Origin: Vibrio japonicus | GTDB lineage: Bacteria > Pseudomonadota > Gammaproteobacteria > Enterobacterales > Vibrionaceae | Assembly (NCBI RefSeq): GCF_024582835.1 | Contig: NZ_CP102096.1 | Location: 2,542,001 to 2,606,000, forward strand | Direction of reading: 5' to 3' | DNA length: 64,000 bases | Shown here: positions 27,233-36,071 of the stretch, one piece after another | Position numbering within the stretch: position 1 is the first letter of the stretch | Layout: each line of letters begins with the position of its first letter | The notes under the pieces: model-generated | The model's input: only the letters and a program-made list of their open reading frames with translations | Told to the model about the DNA's origin: nothing | Databases searched by the model: none | Program-made: the position numbers and the translations under genes

Positions 27233-27856
27233 TTGCTTAGTATCTTAATTACTCAATTCGTTGTTTTGTGGGCAGTCATCGACCCGGTAGGAACCGTGCC
27301 TGTCTACCTTTCACAAACCCATCACCTCACTGCCAAACAGCGCCGATTGGTGGCACTAAAGGCGGTAGGTATCGCTACATGTGTTCTTTTGTTCTTCCTG
27401 ATCGCAGGCCAACTCCTTTTGGAAGCGATGCAAATCCCGTTACCCGCATTTCAAGCGGCTGGCGGGTTAGTGTTGCTGCTGTTTGCGCTGAGCATGATCT
27501 TTGGTGAGTCAAAACCTGATCAAGAAACCAAACTATCGGAAGAAGTCAGTAAATCTGATTTGGCCAACCTAGCGGTGTATCCATTGGCGATCCCTTCCAT
27601 TGCGTCACCTGGCGCGATGATGGCAATCGTAATGTTGACAGATAACCACCGTTACTCATTGCTTGATCAGGGAATGACCGCAGGCGTCATGTTACTGGTC
27701 CTGGTGATTACATTGCTACTGTTACTTGGAGCAACACACATCCAAAAATGGATTGGGAATGTTGGAGCAGCCATCATCAGCCGCGTAATGGGGTTAATTT
27801 TGGCCTCGGTCGCGTTAAATAATCTATTAATGGGTATTAAAGACTTCTACGTTTAA
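27233..27856 (+). CDS. MarC-family membrane protein (NAAT/YhgN type)
   Basis: This 207-residue membrane protein has six predicted helices and the MarC family features AVIDPVGTVPVYL near the N-terminus and PLAIPSIASPGAM in the middle. Function is uncertain: some archaeal relatives transport neutral amino acids, and E. coli MarC is not a resistance pump as once thought. The start is a TTG at 27233 with a GGGAG ribosome site 8 nt upstream. No ATG is available near the conserved N-terminus. Confidence 0.82.
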   Translation: MLSILITQFVVLWAVIDPVGTVPVYLSQTHHLTAKQRRLVALKAVGIATCVLLFFLIAGQLLLEAMQIPLPAFQAAGGLVLLLFALSMIFGESKPDQETKLSEEVSKSDLANLAVYPLAIPSIASPGAMMAIVMLTDNHRYSLLDQGMTAGVMLLVLVITLLLLLGATHIQKWIGNVGAAIISRVMGLILASVALNNLLMGIKDFYV

Positions 27857-27945
27857 AAATATATTCGATTTGAGGTGGTTAATTATTAGACTTTTGGCTT
27901 AATTAACACCGCGTTAACATCACAAAAATACCACGCCAAATAAAT

Positions 27946-27974
27946 AAGCACCTGTTTTTAAGGTGCTTTTTTAT
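27946..27974 (+). terminator. Terminator of the MarC-family gene
   Basis: AAGCACCT-GTTTTTA-AGGTGCTT is a perfect 8-bp stem with a T-run. Upstream of it is a small TTAAC-ACCGC-GTTAA repeat (27903-27917). Confidence 0.85.
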
Positions 27975-28077
27975 TTTTTCCTCACGACTAAAGTTGAAAA
28001 GAGTTCTTGCCAACACCTTGCTAATGTACATGGTGAAACATTTTTTTAACAACACAACAAATCGTAAGGAGGCGGCA

Positions 28078-28341
28078 ATGGCATTTGAAAGTCAGGAAAA
28101 AGCCAAAGCCTACTGGGACAAAAACGTAAAACTCATGATTAATCTGATGATTATCTGGTTTGTCGTTTCTTTTGGGTGCGGAATCTTATTTGTCGACGTG
28201 CTCAACCAATTTCAAATAGGCGGCTACAAACTAGGATTCTGGTTTGCTCAACAAGGTTCGATTTATGCGTTCCTCGGTATTATTTTCTACTACGCGTGGA
28301 AGATGCGCAAAATTGACCGCGAATTTAACGTGGATGAGTAA
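28078..28341 (+). CDS. DUF4212 small subunit of a sodium/solute symporter
   Basis: The protein has 87 residues from the ATG at 28078, which has a perfect AAGGAGG ribosome site; the longer frame from 27994 lacks one. Two membrane helices are seen (LMINLMIIWFVVSFGCGILF and the span before YYAWKMRKID). DUF4212 proteins are encoded just before large sodium/solute symporters and are thought to be partner subunits. The next gene starts 12 bp later. Confidence 0.88.
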   Translation: MAFESQEKAKAYWDKNVKLMINLMIIWFVVSFGCGILFVDVLNQFQIGGYKLGFWFAQQGSIYAFLGIIFYYAWKMRKIDREFNVDE

Positions 28342-28353
28342 GGAGTCACTCAG

Positions 28354-30081
28354 ATGGATTTGAAAACAATCACTTACCTCGTTGTTGGTGCGACCTTTGT
28401 CCTTTACATCGGTATCGCGATTTGGGCACGTGCTGGTTCAACTAAAGAGTTCTATGTTGCAGGCGGTGGCGTAAACCCTATCGCGAATGGTATGGCAACA
28501 GCAGCGGACTGGATGTCAGCAGCATCGTTTATCTCTATGGCAGGTCTTATTGCCTTCATGGGTTACGGCGGCTCGGTATTCCTAATGGGTTGGACAGGCG
28601 GTTACGTACTTCTTGCTCTACTTCTCGCGCCTTACCTACGTAAATTCGGTAAGTTCACAGTGCCAGAGTTCGTAGGTGAACGTTTCTACTCAAAAGCAGC
28701 ACGTATTGTAGCGGTTGCGTGTCTTATCATTGCATCGGTCACTTACGTTATCGGTCAGATGAAAGGCGTGGGTGTTGCGTTTGGTCGTTTCCTAGAGGTG
28801 GATTACTCAACTGGTCTATTGATTGGTATGTGTATCGTATTCATGTACGCGGTTCTTGGCGGCATGAAAGGGATCACCTACACGCAGATTGCTCAGTATT
28901 GCGTACTCATTCTTGCTTACACTATCCCAGCAATCTTTATCTCTCTGCATCTAACAGGTAACCCATTCCCTCAAATCGGTTTAGGTAGCACCCTGACGGG
29001 TACAGACGTTTATCTGCTCGATAGGCTCGACCAAGTGGTGACCGAACTCGGCTTTAGTGAATACACTACGCAAGTACGTGGCGATACACTAAACATGTTT
29101 GCTTACACCATGTCTCTAATGATTGGTACAGCAGGTCTGCCACACGTAATCATCCGTTTCTTCACGGTACCGAAAGTACGTGATGCACGTACATCAGCGG
29201 GTTGGGCGCTAGTGTTCATCGCAATTCTATACACAACTGCACCAGCAGTATCTGCGATGGCTCGTCTAAACCTAATGGATACTGTTAACCCAGCACCGGG
29301 TCAGCACCTTGCTTATGATGAGCGTCCTGATTGGTTCAAAAACTGGGAAAAAACAGGTCTGCTAGGCTTTGATGATAAGAACGGCGATGGCAACATCCAG
29401 TACACGTCAAATCCTGAAACAAACGAACTTCGCGTTGATAACGACATCATGGTACTGGCTAACCCAGAGATCGCGAAACTACCTAACTGGGTAATCGCAC
29501 TGGTCGCAGCGGGTGGTCTGGCAGCAGCGCTATCAACCGCAGCAGGTCTACTACTGGCGATTTCGTCGGCGATATCGCATGACTTAATCAAAGGTGTGAT
29601 AAATCCGAATATCTCCGAGAAGAAGGAGCTACTTGCGAGTCGAATCTCGATGGCGGTGGCAATTGCGGTGGCCGGTTACTTAGGCCTTCACCCACCAGGC
29701 TTCGCCGCAGGTACAGTAGCACTGGCGTTCGGTCTGGCAGCCGCGTCCATCTTCCCTGCACTGATGATGGGTATCTTCAGCAAGAGCATCAACAAAGAAG
29801 GTGCTATCGCAGGTATGATTACTGGTATCAGTATTACTCTGTTCTACGTGTTCCAGCACAAAGGTATCCTATTCATCGCGGATTGGACTTACCTAGAAAG
29901 CTGGGGAAGCAACTGGTTCCTAGGCATTGAACCAAACGCATTCGGTGCAGTAGGTGCGGTATTTAACTTCGCAGTCGCTTACGGTGTATCTAGAGTTACA
30001 GCAGAAACACCACAAGAAGTGAAAGACTTAGTTGAACACGTACGTGTACCAGCAGGTGCCAGCGACGCTGTAGACCACTAA
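28354..30081 (+). CDS. Sodium:solute symporter (cation/acetate symporter type, ActP-like)
   Basis: This 575-residue SLC5-family transporter has about 13 membrane helices. Family traits include STKEFYVAGGGVNP, ANGMATAADWMSAASFISMAG and PHVIIRFFTVPKVRDAR. A long extra-membrane loop (about residues 310-365) contains DDKNGDGNIQY, an EF-hand-like acidic stretch. With the DUF4212 partner and the nearby acs and crbS genes, acetate or another short carboxylate is the likely substrate, but this is inferred. An AAGGAG ribosome site precedes the ATG. Confidence 0.88.
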   Translation: MDLKTITYLVVGATFVLYIGIAIWARAGSTKEFYVAGGGVNPIANGMATAADWMSAASFISMAGLIAFMGYGGSVFLMGWTGGYVLLALLLAPYLRKFGKFTVPEFVGERFYSKAARIVAVACLIIASVTYVIGQMKGVGVAFGRFLEVDYSTGLLIGMCIVFMYAVLGGMKGITYTQIAQYCVLILAYTIPAIFISLHLTGNPFPQIGLGSTLTGTDVYLLDRLDQVVTELGFSEYTTQVRGDTLNMFAYTMSLMIGTAGLPHVIIRFFTVPKVRDARTSAGWALVFIAILYTTAPAVSAMARLNLMDTVNPAPGQHLAYDERPDWFKNWEKTGLLGFDDKNGDGNIQYTSNPETNELRVDNDIMVLANPEIAKLPNWVIALVAAGGLAAALSTAAGLLLAISSAISHDLIKGVINPNISEKKELLASRISMAVAIAVAGYLGLHPPGFAAGTVALAFGLAAASIFPALMMGIFSKSINKEGAIAGMITGISITLFYVFQHKGILFIADWTYLESWGSNWFLGIEPNAFGAVGAVFNFAVAYGVSRVTAETPQEVKDLVEHVRVPAGASDAVDH

Positions 30082-30102
30082 TCTCATAAGATAAACCACA
30101 TT

Positions 30103-30138
30103 AGCCCCCTTTTGGACTACCCGTCAGGGGGCTTTTTT
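30103..30138 (+). terminator. Terminator of the symporter operon
   Basis: AGCCCCCT pairs perfectly with AGGGGGCT across a 16-nt loop and is followed by TTTTTT. Confidence 0.85.
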
Positions 30139-30357
30139 ATTATCCTCATTCATACCAGTCTGAATTAGTAGATGTTCAGATAATTGCGCAGGAAAAATAG
30201 CTTAGAACACGGCATGAATTGCAGCTAACTAGTTATTCTAATTACAAAATTCATAACAAAGTTATAAGCAATTTTAACCAGCAAGAATGACCAGATACTG
30301 ATTTAGAATGGTATTTAGGTAATTTAGGCCAAATAACGTTGTAGCAAGGAAGCCCAA

Positions 30358-30843
30358 ATGTTTAAAAACAAGCACTTAATCATCGCAATGCTCGTCGCCC
30401 CAATTCTGTCACTCATTGCTTACTTCGGTACGGACATGGCACTCAGTGAAAAGCCGCATGCTGCGCAAGAAGGGGAAACCTACAAGCTCGTCTCAAAGTC
30501 GAACTGCCGCTATACCAGTGGCTTATGTGGTATGGAAAATGGCGAATTTAAAGTGTTGTTCCGCTCTGAAAAACTGACCAATGCGAAACTGGAATTATCG
30601 ATGGAAGCCAAGTTTCCACTAGAAGGTGTCAAGCTCTCGCTGGTGGATGAACAAGATAAAATGGCTAAACCCATTGATATGAAAGCGGCAGGTAACGAAG
30701 GTAAGAACTGGTACATCAGCTTGCCAAAACCAAGCTCGGCAGAAAGTTGGTTGCGCGTGGCCATTCAGTCTAACGGTACAATGTACTACGGCGAAACCCA
30801 GACCGCGTTCATTAAGTATGAAACCTTGTTTACTGACCAATAG
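30358..30843 (+). CDS. Conserved hypothetical membrane-anchored protein
   Basis: The 161-residue protein has an N-terminal membrane helix (HLIIAMLVAPILSLIAYFG) and a periplasmic domain of about 125 residues. Two cysteines, in SNCRYTSGLCGM, could form a disulfide. The rest is predicted beta-rich, ending with YYGETQTAF. A GGAAG ribosome site precedes the ATG. I do not recognise a family. It lies between the symporter and crbS, converging with crbS. A role linked to acetate transport is possible but unsupported. Confidence 0.75.
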   Translation: MFKNKHLIIAMLVAPILSLIAYFGTDMALSEKPHAAQEGETYKLVSKSNCRYTSGLCGMENGEFKVLFRSEKLTNAKLELSMEAKFPLEGVKLSLVDEQDKMAKPIDMKAAGNEGKNWYISLPKPSSAESWLRVAIQSNGTMYYGETQTAFIKYETLFTDQ

Positions 30844-30866
30844 ACACAACGTTAATGGTGTAAAAA

Positions 30867-30891
30867 AACCTGCTCAACGCAGGTTTTTTTG
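30867..30891. terminator. Bidirectional terminator between the hypothetical gene and crbS
   Basis: AACCTGC-TCAAC-GCAGGTT has flanking A- and T-runs on both sides, so it can end both converging transcripts. Confidence 0.88.
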
Positions 30892-30908
30892 TTTAATTTA
30901 AAGTCCTT

Positions 30909-33900
30909 TTACACACTGTTTAGGATAGCCCGGAGTTTCAGCGGTTTGACCGGTTTAGGGATAAAACTAAACCCATTTGATTTGATGCCATCCATCATAT
31001 CGCTGGTTCGGTCGGCACTGATGATGACCCCTTTGAAACTATCCCCTAAACGTAAGCGGCACTGCTGAAGTACTTCTAGACCTGTTCGTCCGTCATCAAG
31101 GCGATAGTCTGATAAGATCACATCTGGATGCCATTCCTCATCAATCGACCTTAAGCTCTCGACAATATCTGTGGCTATCCGCACGTCACATCCCCAACGT
31201 GTCAGAAGATTTTCCATCCCAACCAGTATGTCTGGTTCATTATCGACACAAAGTACATTTAGGTGACCTAATTCAGACACACTGCTTACCGGAACAACCT
31301 GCGGCTGAGCTTGCGCTTTCTCACTTCGCTTCAAGGTAATAGAAAACACGCTGCCTTCTCCCGGCCAAGAACGCATCGAGATCTGGTGACCTAATACATG
31401 CGCGATCCCTTTAGATATCGCGAGCCCAAGTCCAAGACCTTGGTCAGATCGTACTTGGCTTCCTCGGTTAAACTCTTCAAAGATTTCCTGCTGCTTATCT
31501 TCGTCGATCCCTGCCCCATTATCCCAGACATCAATCCGCGCTTGCCCACCTAAACGACGCACACCCACCACCACTTTACCTCGTGGGTTATAGCGAAAGG
31601 CGTTGGTCAAAAAGTTTTGCACCACACGGCGCAGCAATTTAGGGTCAGACTGAACAATCAGGCTGCTCGGCACCATCTCAAACTGAATACCTTGCTGTTT
31701 GGCTAACGCGCTGAATTCTGCGTTCAAGTTGGACAAAACATCGTTGATCGCAAAGCTATGGATATTCACATCAAGCTTGCCCGATTCGAGGCGAGAAATA
31801 TCCAGCAAGTCACCAATCAAGTCTTCCGCTGCCTCCAACGCACTTTCGATATGCCGTGAAAGCTGTTTGGTTTCTTCCTCTTTTGCCACCTCTGACAGCG
31901 AAGAGGCAAACAGCCTTGCAGCATTAAGTGGCTGCATCAAATCGTGGCTCACCGCCGCCAAGAAACGCGATTTGGATTGCGATTCTCGTTCGGACTTCTG
32001 AGTGGCAGACACCAATTGTTTGTTCAGTTTTTCCAACTCTTGCGTACGGGCCTGTACGCGTTCTTCCAAAGTTTCATTGGCATCTTTCAATGCACGTTCC
32101 GCATCTCTAAACACCGTGATATCCGTAAAGCTCATCACAAAGCCACCACCCGGCATCGGATTCCCTTGAACTTCAATCACCCGTCCATCAGGGCGAGCGC
32201 GAGAGGAAGTATGTCGCGTTCCCTGCTCTAAGTGGAAGATGCGGCGACGGACATGCTTTTCTGGATCGCCAGGGCCACATAAGCCTTGCTGCGCGTTATG
32301 TCGTATCACATCTTCAATTGGTCTTCCGACTTGAATAAGACCAACGGGGAAGGAAAACAACTCCAGATAACGTTGGTTCCACGCCACCAGCCGGAGCTGC
32401 TTATCAACCACCGCAATACCTTGACCAATATGTTCAATCGCGCCTTGCAACAAGCCTCGACTAAAGTCATACAACTCAGAGGCCTCATCCACAATGGTCG
32501 CGACCTCTTCGAGTTGCATGTTCCGCCCTTGCAGCGCCGATGTCAGAACCAGCTTGGCAGAAGCAGCACCAAATACGCCCGCCAAGACTCGCTCGGTATG
32601 ACGAATCAAGGTCGAAGGCGCTTGTTGGTTCGGCATCATCGTATCGTGCTGCTGTGCCCAATACTGCTTAAACGCATTGCGTACCCGTTGCCGTCCGACA
32701 AAGCGGGAAGCTAACATTTCCAACTCCCCCACCGTGACTCGGCTTTGGTACAAACTCATGTTTTCGTTTTCTGGCAAAGGGATACCAATAAACGATGCGG
32801 ATTGAAGACGTTCGCTCAGGCTCGCTCGTGTCAGCATGGAAACCAATATGTAACAAACGGCATTACCTACTATGCTAAGCACGATGCCCCAATCTGAACT
32901 CTGAATACCGGCAGCTTCTAGATAGTCAGGCGGCGTCACTAGCCACAATAGGAAGTTAGTGCTGGCGTCTCCTGCAAGCATATCGGTTTGGCTCATCAAG
33001 GTGATTAACCAGATCGTGAAGCCAAATGCCAACCCGACATAGGCCCCTTTACGGTTACCTTGTCGCCAATACATACCACCGATAATAGCCGGAGCAAACT
33101 GGGTGATAGCGGCAAACGAGAGAAAACCTATCGCGGATAACGAATGAATCGTACCCAGTGCTTGATAAAAGCCCCACGCCCCCAGCAATAAAAGCACGAT
33201 TAGGCCGCGGCGAACATTCAAGAGCAATCCAGAAAAGTGGCGATGGCTACGCTGAGTCAAACGCATTCTGCGCAAAACAAGAGGCATGACTAAGTCATTC
33301 GACACCATGATCGCCAGCGCAATGGTCGATACTATTACCATGCCACTTGCCGCCGAGGTCCCTCCTAAGAAGGCAAGCAACGCAATGTCTGTAGCGCCTA
33401 CATGCATAGGTAAACTGATAACAAAGGTGTCTGGGCTTGTCCCACTGAGTACACTTTCTCCCACCCACGCAATAGGGAGTATAAAAATCCCCATCAAAAC
33501 TAAATAGAGTGGAAACAGCCAACGGGCGGTATGAAGATCCTGAGCTCGCTCATTTTCCACCACCATGGTATGGAACTGACGCGGCAAACAGACGATCGCC
33601 ATCATCGTTAGAAATGTATGGATAATGAGCGTAGGTACGTTGGGAGATTCGTAAGTTTGCGCGGCGATTTCCATAAGTTCGATATCTCGACTACCCACTG
33701 CGAGATAAATAATGAAACACCCGACAACCAAAAATGCGACTAACTTGACGATGGATTCAAAGGCGATTGCCATCATCATGCCGCGGTGATGTTCGGTGTT
33801 ATCAATATGACGAGTACCAAACAACATTGTAAAAATGGCTAACGCGCCGACAACAAACCAAGATACGTCATAACTGTGGTTGCTGGTCAGTTCTGGAGCA

Positions 33901-34328
33901 ATGATCTCCAGCCCCATGGTGATGCCGCGCAGCTGCAACGCAATGTAAGGCAGGATGCCAGCGACCGCGATTAACGTCACCACGACCGCCAAGCCTTGAG
34001 ACTTACCGTATCTCGCAGCAATAAAGTCAGCGATGGACGTGATGTGTTCTCGCTTTGCGGTAATGATCAAGCGAGCCAGTATTCGCCAACCAATCGTAAA
34101 GACAATTATCGGTGCAAGGTAAATGGGTAAGAACGACCATGGGTTGTTACTCGCCTGCCCCACGGTTCCATAAAATGTCCAAGACGTACAATACACCGCA
34201 ATGGATAAGCTGTAGATCCAAGGTCGCCATTTTGCCAACCACCTAGTGTGCTTATCACCATGCCAAGCAATAAGAAACAGTAGTCCGAGGTACATCAGCA
34301 GCACCAAGATTACCAGCCAACCTTGCAT
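30909..34328 (-). CDS. crbS: CrbS-type hybrid kinase: sodium-solute symporter domain fused to a histidine kinase and receiver
   Basis: The 1139-residue protein starts with a sodium/solute-symporter domain of about 13 helices (residues about 1-500), then a PAS domain (about 640-750), a coiled coil, a HisKA domain with phospho-acceptor His795 (AVSHDLMQPLNAAR), an ATPase domain (DNGAGIDEDK, GLGLGLAISKG) and a C-terminal receiver with Asp1074 (LSDYRLDDG). It matches CrbS of V. cholerae, which with CrbR turns on acs. Whether the symporter part transports or only senses is open. The ATG at 34328 has a GATATC leader with a weak ribosome site. Confidence 0.9.
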   Translation of the reverse strand: MQGWLVILVLLMYLGLLFLIAWHGDKHTRWLAKWRPWIYSLSIAVYCTSWTFYGTVGQASNNPWSFLPIYLAPIIVFTIGWRILARLIITAKREHITSIADFIAARYGKSQGLAVVVTLIAVAGILPYIALQLRGITMGLEIIAPELTSNHSYDVSWFVVGALAIFTMLFGTRHIDNTEHHRGMMMAIAFESIVKLVAFLVVGCFIIYLAVGSRDIELMEIAAQTYESPNVPTLIIHTFLTMMAIVCLPRQFHTMVVENERAQDLHTARWLFPLYLVLMGIFILPIAWVGESVLSGTSPDTFVISLPMHVGATDIALLAFLGGTSAASGMVIVSTIALAIMVSNDLVMPLVLRRMRLTQRSHRHFSGLLLNVRRGLIVLLLLGAWGFYQALGTIHSLSAIGFLSFAAITQFAPAIIGGMYWRQGNRKGAYVGLAFGFTIWLITLMSQTDMLAGDASTNFLLWLVTPPDYLEAAGIQSSDWGIVLSIVGNAVCYILVSMLTRASLSERLQSASFIGIPLPENENMSLYQSRVTVGELEMLASRFVGRQRVRNAFKQYWAQQHDTMMPNQQAPSTLIRHTERVLAGVFGAASAKLVLTSALQGRNMQLEEVATIVDEASELYDFSRGLLQGAIEHIGQGIAVVDKQLRLVAWNQRYLELFSFPVGLIQVGRPIEDVIRHNAQQGLCGPGDPEKHVRRRIFHLEQGTRHTSSRARPDGRVIEVQGNPMPGGGFVMSFTDITVFRDAERALKDANETLEERVQARTQELEKLNKQLVSATQKSERESQSKSRFLAAVSHDLMQPLNAARLFASSLSEVAKEEETKQLSRHIESALEAAEDLIGDLLDISRLESGKLDVNIHSFAINDVLSNLNAEFSALAKQQGIQFEMVPSSLIVQSDPKLLRRVVQNFLTNAFRYNPRGKVVVGVRRLGGQARIDVWDNGAGIDEDKQQEIFEEFNRGSQVRSDQGLGLGLAISKGIAHVLGHQISMRSWPGEGSVFSITLKRSEKAQAQPQVVPVSSVSELGHLNVLCVDNEPDILVGMENLLTRWGCDVRIATDIVESLRSIDEEWHPDVILSDYRLDDGRTGLEVLQQCRLRLGDSFKGVIISADRTSDMMDGIKSNGFSFIPKPVKPLKLRAILNSV

Positions 34329-34361
34329 CAGATATCCTTATCGTAGTTATTATCCATAAAA

Positions 34362-34386
34362 AAACCTCTCCACGCGGGAGAGGTTT
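34362..34386 (-). terminator. Terminator between the MFS gene and crbS
   Basis: AAACCTCTCC-ACGC-GGGAGAGGTTT with an A-run on the plus strand (T-run on the minus strand). It ends the MFS gene transcript, so crbS probably has its own promoter in the short gap after it. Confidence 0.8.
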
Positions 34387-34426
34387 CATTTAACTAAGGA
34401 TCATTGTTTATCTCAATGAGTTAGCG

Positions 34427-35605
34427 CTAATTCTGTGGTTCAGCTTTCATAACCTTCTGTCTAGGTTCACGCTTGGGCTCAACTTGAATAAAGAGAGCCA
34501 GCACGCCCATCAACGCCATCGCCCAAAACACGTTCGCGCCCCAGTTTTCATATCCCCAACCACTTAGAGTCGTCATCAGAGCGATGAATGCGCCAAGCGG
34601 AATCGCGTTATAAAGCGCTTGCAGAGCCACGATCTTATGTTGTTCAGAGTGTTGGATGTACTGAATGGTCGCAATGTGCGCCATCGCAAATGTCACGCCA
34701 TGCAAGAGCTGGATCATGACCAATGCAGCAATCGCAGTCGTAGACGCCGTCAATCCCCAGCGAGCAATCACACCCAGCGATGCCACAACAAACAACGTAC
34801 GCAGTGACCAGCCTGAAAATAGTCGCTTGCTCAGTGCAAATACAGCCACTTCCGCCGCAACCCCCAAACTCCACAAATAACCGATAATGTCTTCTGAGTG
34901 ACCCGCTTCTTTCCAATAGATAGAACTAAAACTGTAATAAGCGGCATGACTACCTTGAATAAGTGCCACTAAAACCAAGAACTTCACCACGGGTTTTTCT
35001 CTAAGTAGTTCAGACAGCTTTGGTCTTTCGGTATGCGCTTCAACCGTCGTGACTGGCATCGGGTTCGTCTTACGCATACTAAACAACAGAGAAGCAAACA
35101 CACCCGCTAGCGCCGTATAGATGATCATATCAGAGCCATATTTCGCCACTAAGAAGCCGACAACCGTAGAGCCTGCGATAAATGCGACCGAACCCCACAA
35201 ACGTGCTCTACCGTAATCCAACATTTTAAGGCGGGAGTAGTAGTTCGCCATGGCGTCAGAGATAGGAATGATAGGGCCACAACACAAGTTAAATAAGATG
35301 GTCGCTAATGCCATCAACCAGAAGTTGCCGCCAGTGAAAAAGTGAAACGCAACAAAGAGTAGCGCGGCAAAACTGAGCCAACGCAGCGCTGGCATGAGAT
35401 GTTCTACTTTGTGAATTCGAGGCGTCAGAATCATATTCGCAACGCAGCGGGTCGCAAAACCAATACCGACAAGCAAACCAATATCTGTAGGAGAGACACC
35501 TTGCTCTTCAAACCAAAGAGCCCAGAAAGGCAAATAAACGCCGTAAGCGAAGAAAAATCCTGCGAAATATTGGGAGATCCATCCATAGGGAGACGGAGTA
35601 AGCAT
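34427..35605 (-). CDS. Major facilitator superfamily transporter, HcaT-like (3-phenylpropionate family)
   Basis: This 392-residue protein has 12 predicted helices. Its N-terminus YFAGFFFAYGVYLPFWALWF and the motif GLLVGIGFATR are typical of the HcaT/nucleoside-like MFS family. The substrate is unknown; E. coli HcaT is a putative phenylpropionate permease. No aromatic degradation genes are nearby. It is monocistronic, with a terminator after it and the MITE-like element just upstream. Confidence 0.8.
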   Translation of the reverse strand: MLTPSPYGWISQYFAGFFFAYGVYLPFWALWFEEQGVSPTDIGLLVGIGFATRCVANMILTPRIHKVEHLMPALRWLSFAALLFVAFHFFTGGNFWLMALATILFNLCCGPIIPISDAMANYYSRLKMLDYGRARLWGSVAFIAGSTVVGFLVAKYGSDMIIYTALAGVFASLLFSMRKTNPMPVTTVEAHTERPKLSELLREKPVVKFLVLVALIQGSHAAYYSFSSIYWKEAGHSEDIIGYLWSLGVAAEVAVFALSKRLFSGWSLRTLFVVASLGVIARWGLTASTTAIAALVMIQLLHGVTFAMAHIATIQYIQHSEQHKIVALQALYNAIPLGAFIALMTTLSGWGYENWGANVFWAMALMGVLALFIQVEPKREPRQKVMKAEPQN

Positions 35606-35636
35606 AAAAACCTCAAATGCATATGAAAAAGCGAGT

Positions 35637-35905
35637 TAGGGTCTGTTGACCTTTCGAGCTGATTTTTGCAGCATTTTGTGGGTTCTTTATACAAGGCAGA
35701 GGCTTTGAAATGTAGTTGTTCTACCTGATAAGCCGATAACGTAGTAGAAAGGGCCCACAAACGCTGCCCGAAGGGTTCGGCTAAAAGCGTTTTACTCTTT
35801 GTTGAGAGGTATTTTGCTTAGAATGACTAGGCTACAAACCTCTCGCCGCGATTAAAACGCTTTTATCTCGAACAAAAATTAACCACGAAAGATTAACAGA
35901 CCCTA
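35637..35905. mobile_element. MITE-like intergenic element, 269 bp
   Basis: Terminal inverted repeats TAGGGTCTGTTGACCTTTCG (35637-35656) and CGAAAGATTAACAGACCCTA (35886-35905) match at 18 of 20 positions. The outermost TA on each side could be a TA target-site duplication. The interior has further inverted pieces, such as AAGCGTTTTA near 35786 and TAAAACGCTTTT near 35851, and GAGAGGT/ACCTCTC. It has no ORF with a ribosome site. It resembles non-autonomous elements that recur in Vibrio intergenic regions; copy number cannot be tested here. Confidence 0.65.
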
Positions 35906-36071
35906 GTATCACTCTTTTTCATATGGATAAAAAGGGAATAATCTTCACCACTCCGTTTCCTTATTGTTCTCTGGCGAGTATTACGACCATCGTTCGACCA
36001 AAGTCGTCTGGCAGTTCGCCGGTAATTTGTCACACTTGCAAGTATGGCCTCTTTGTACTTATCGGTGAATC

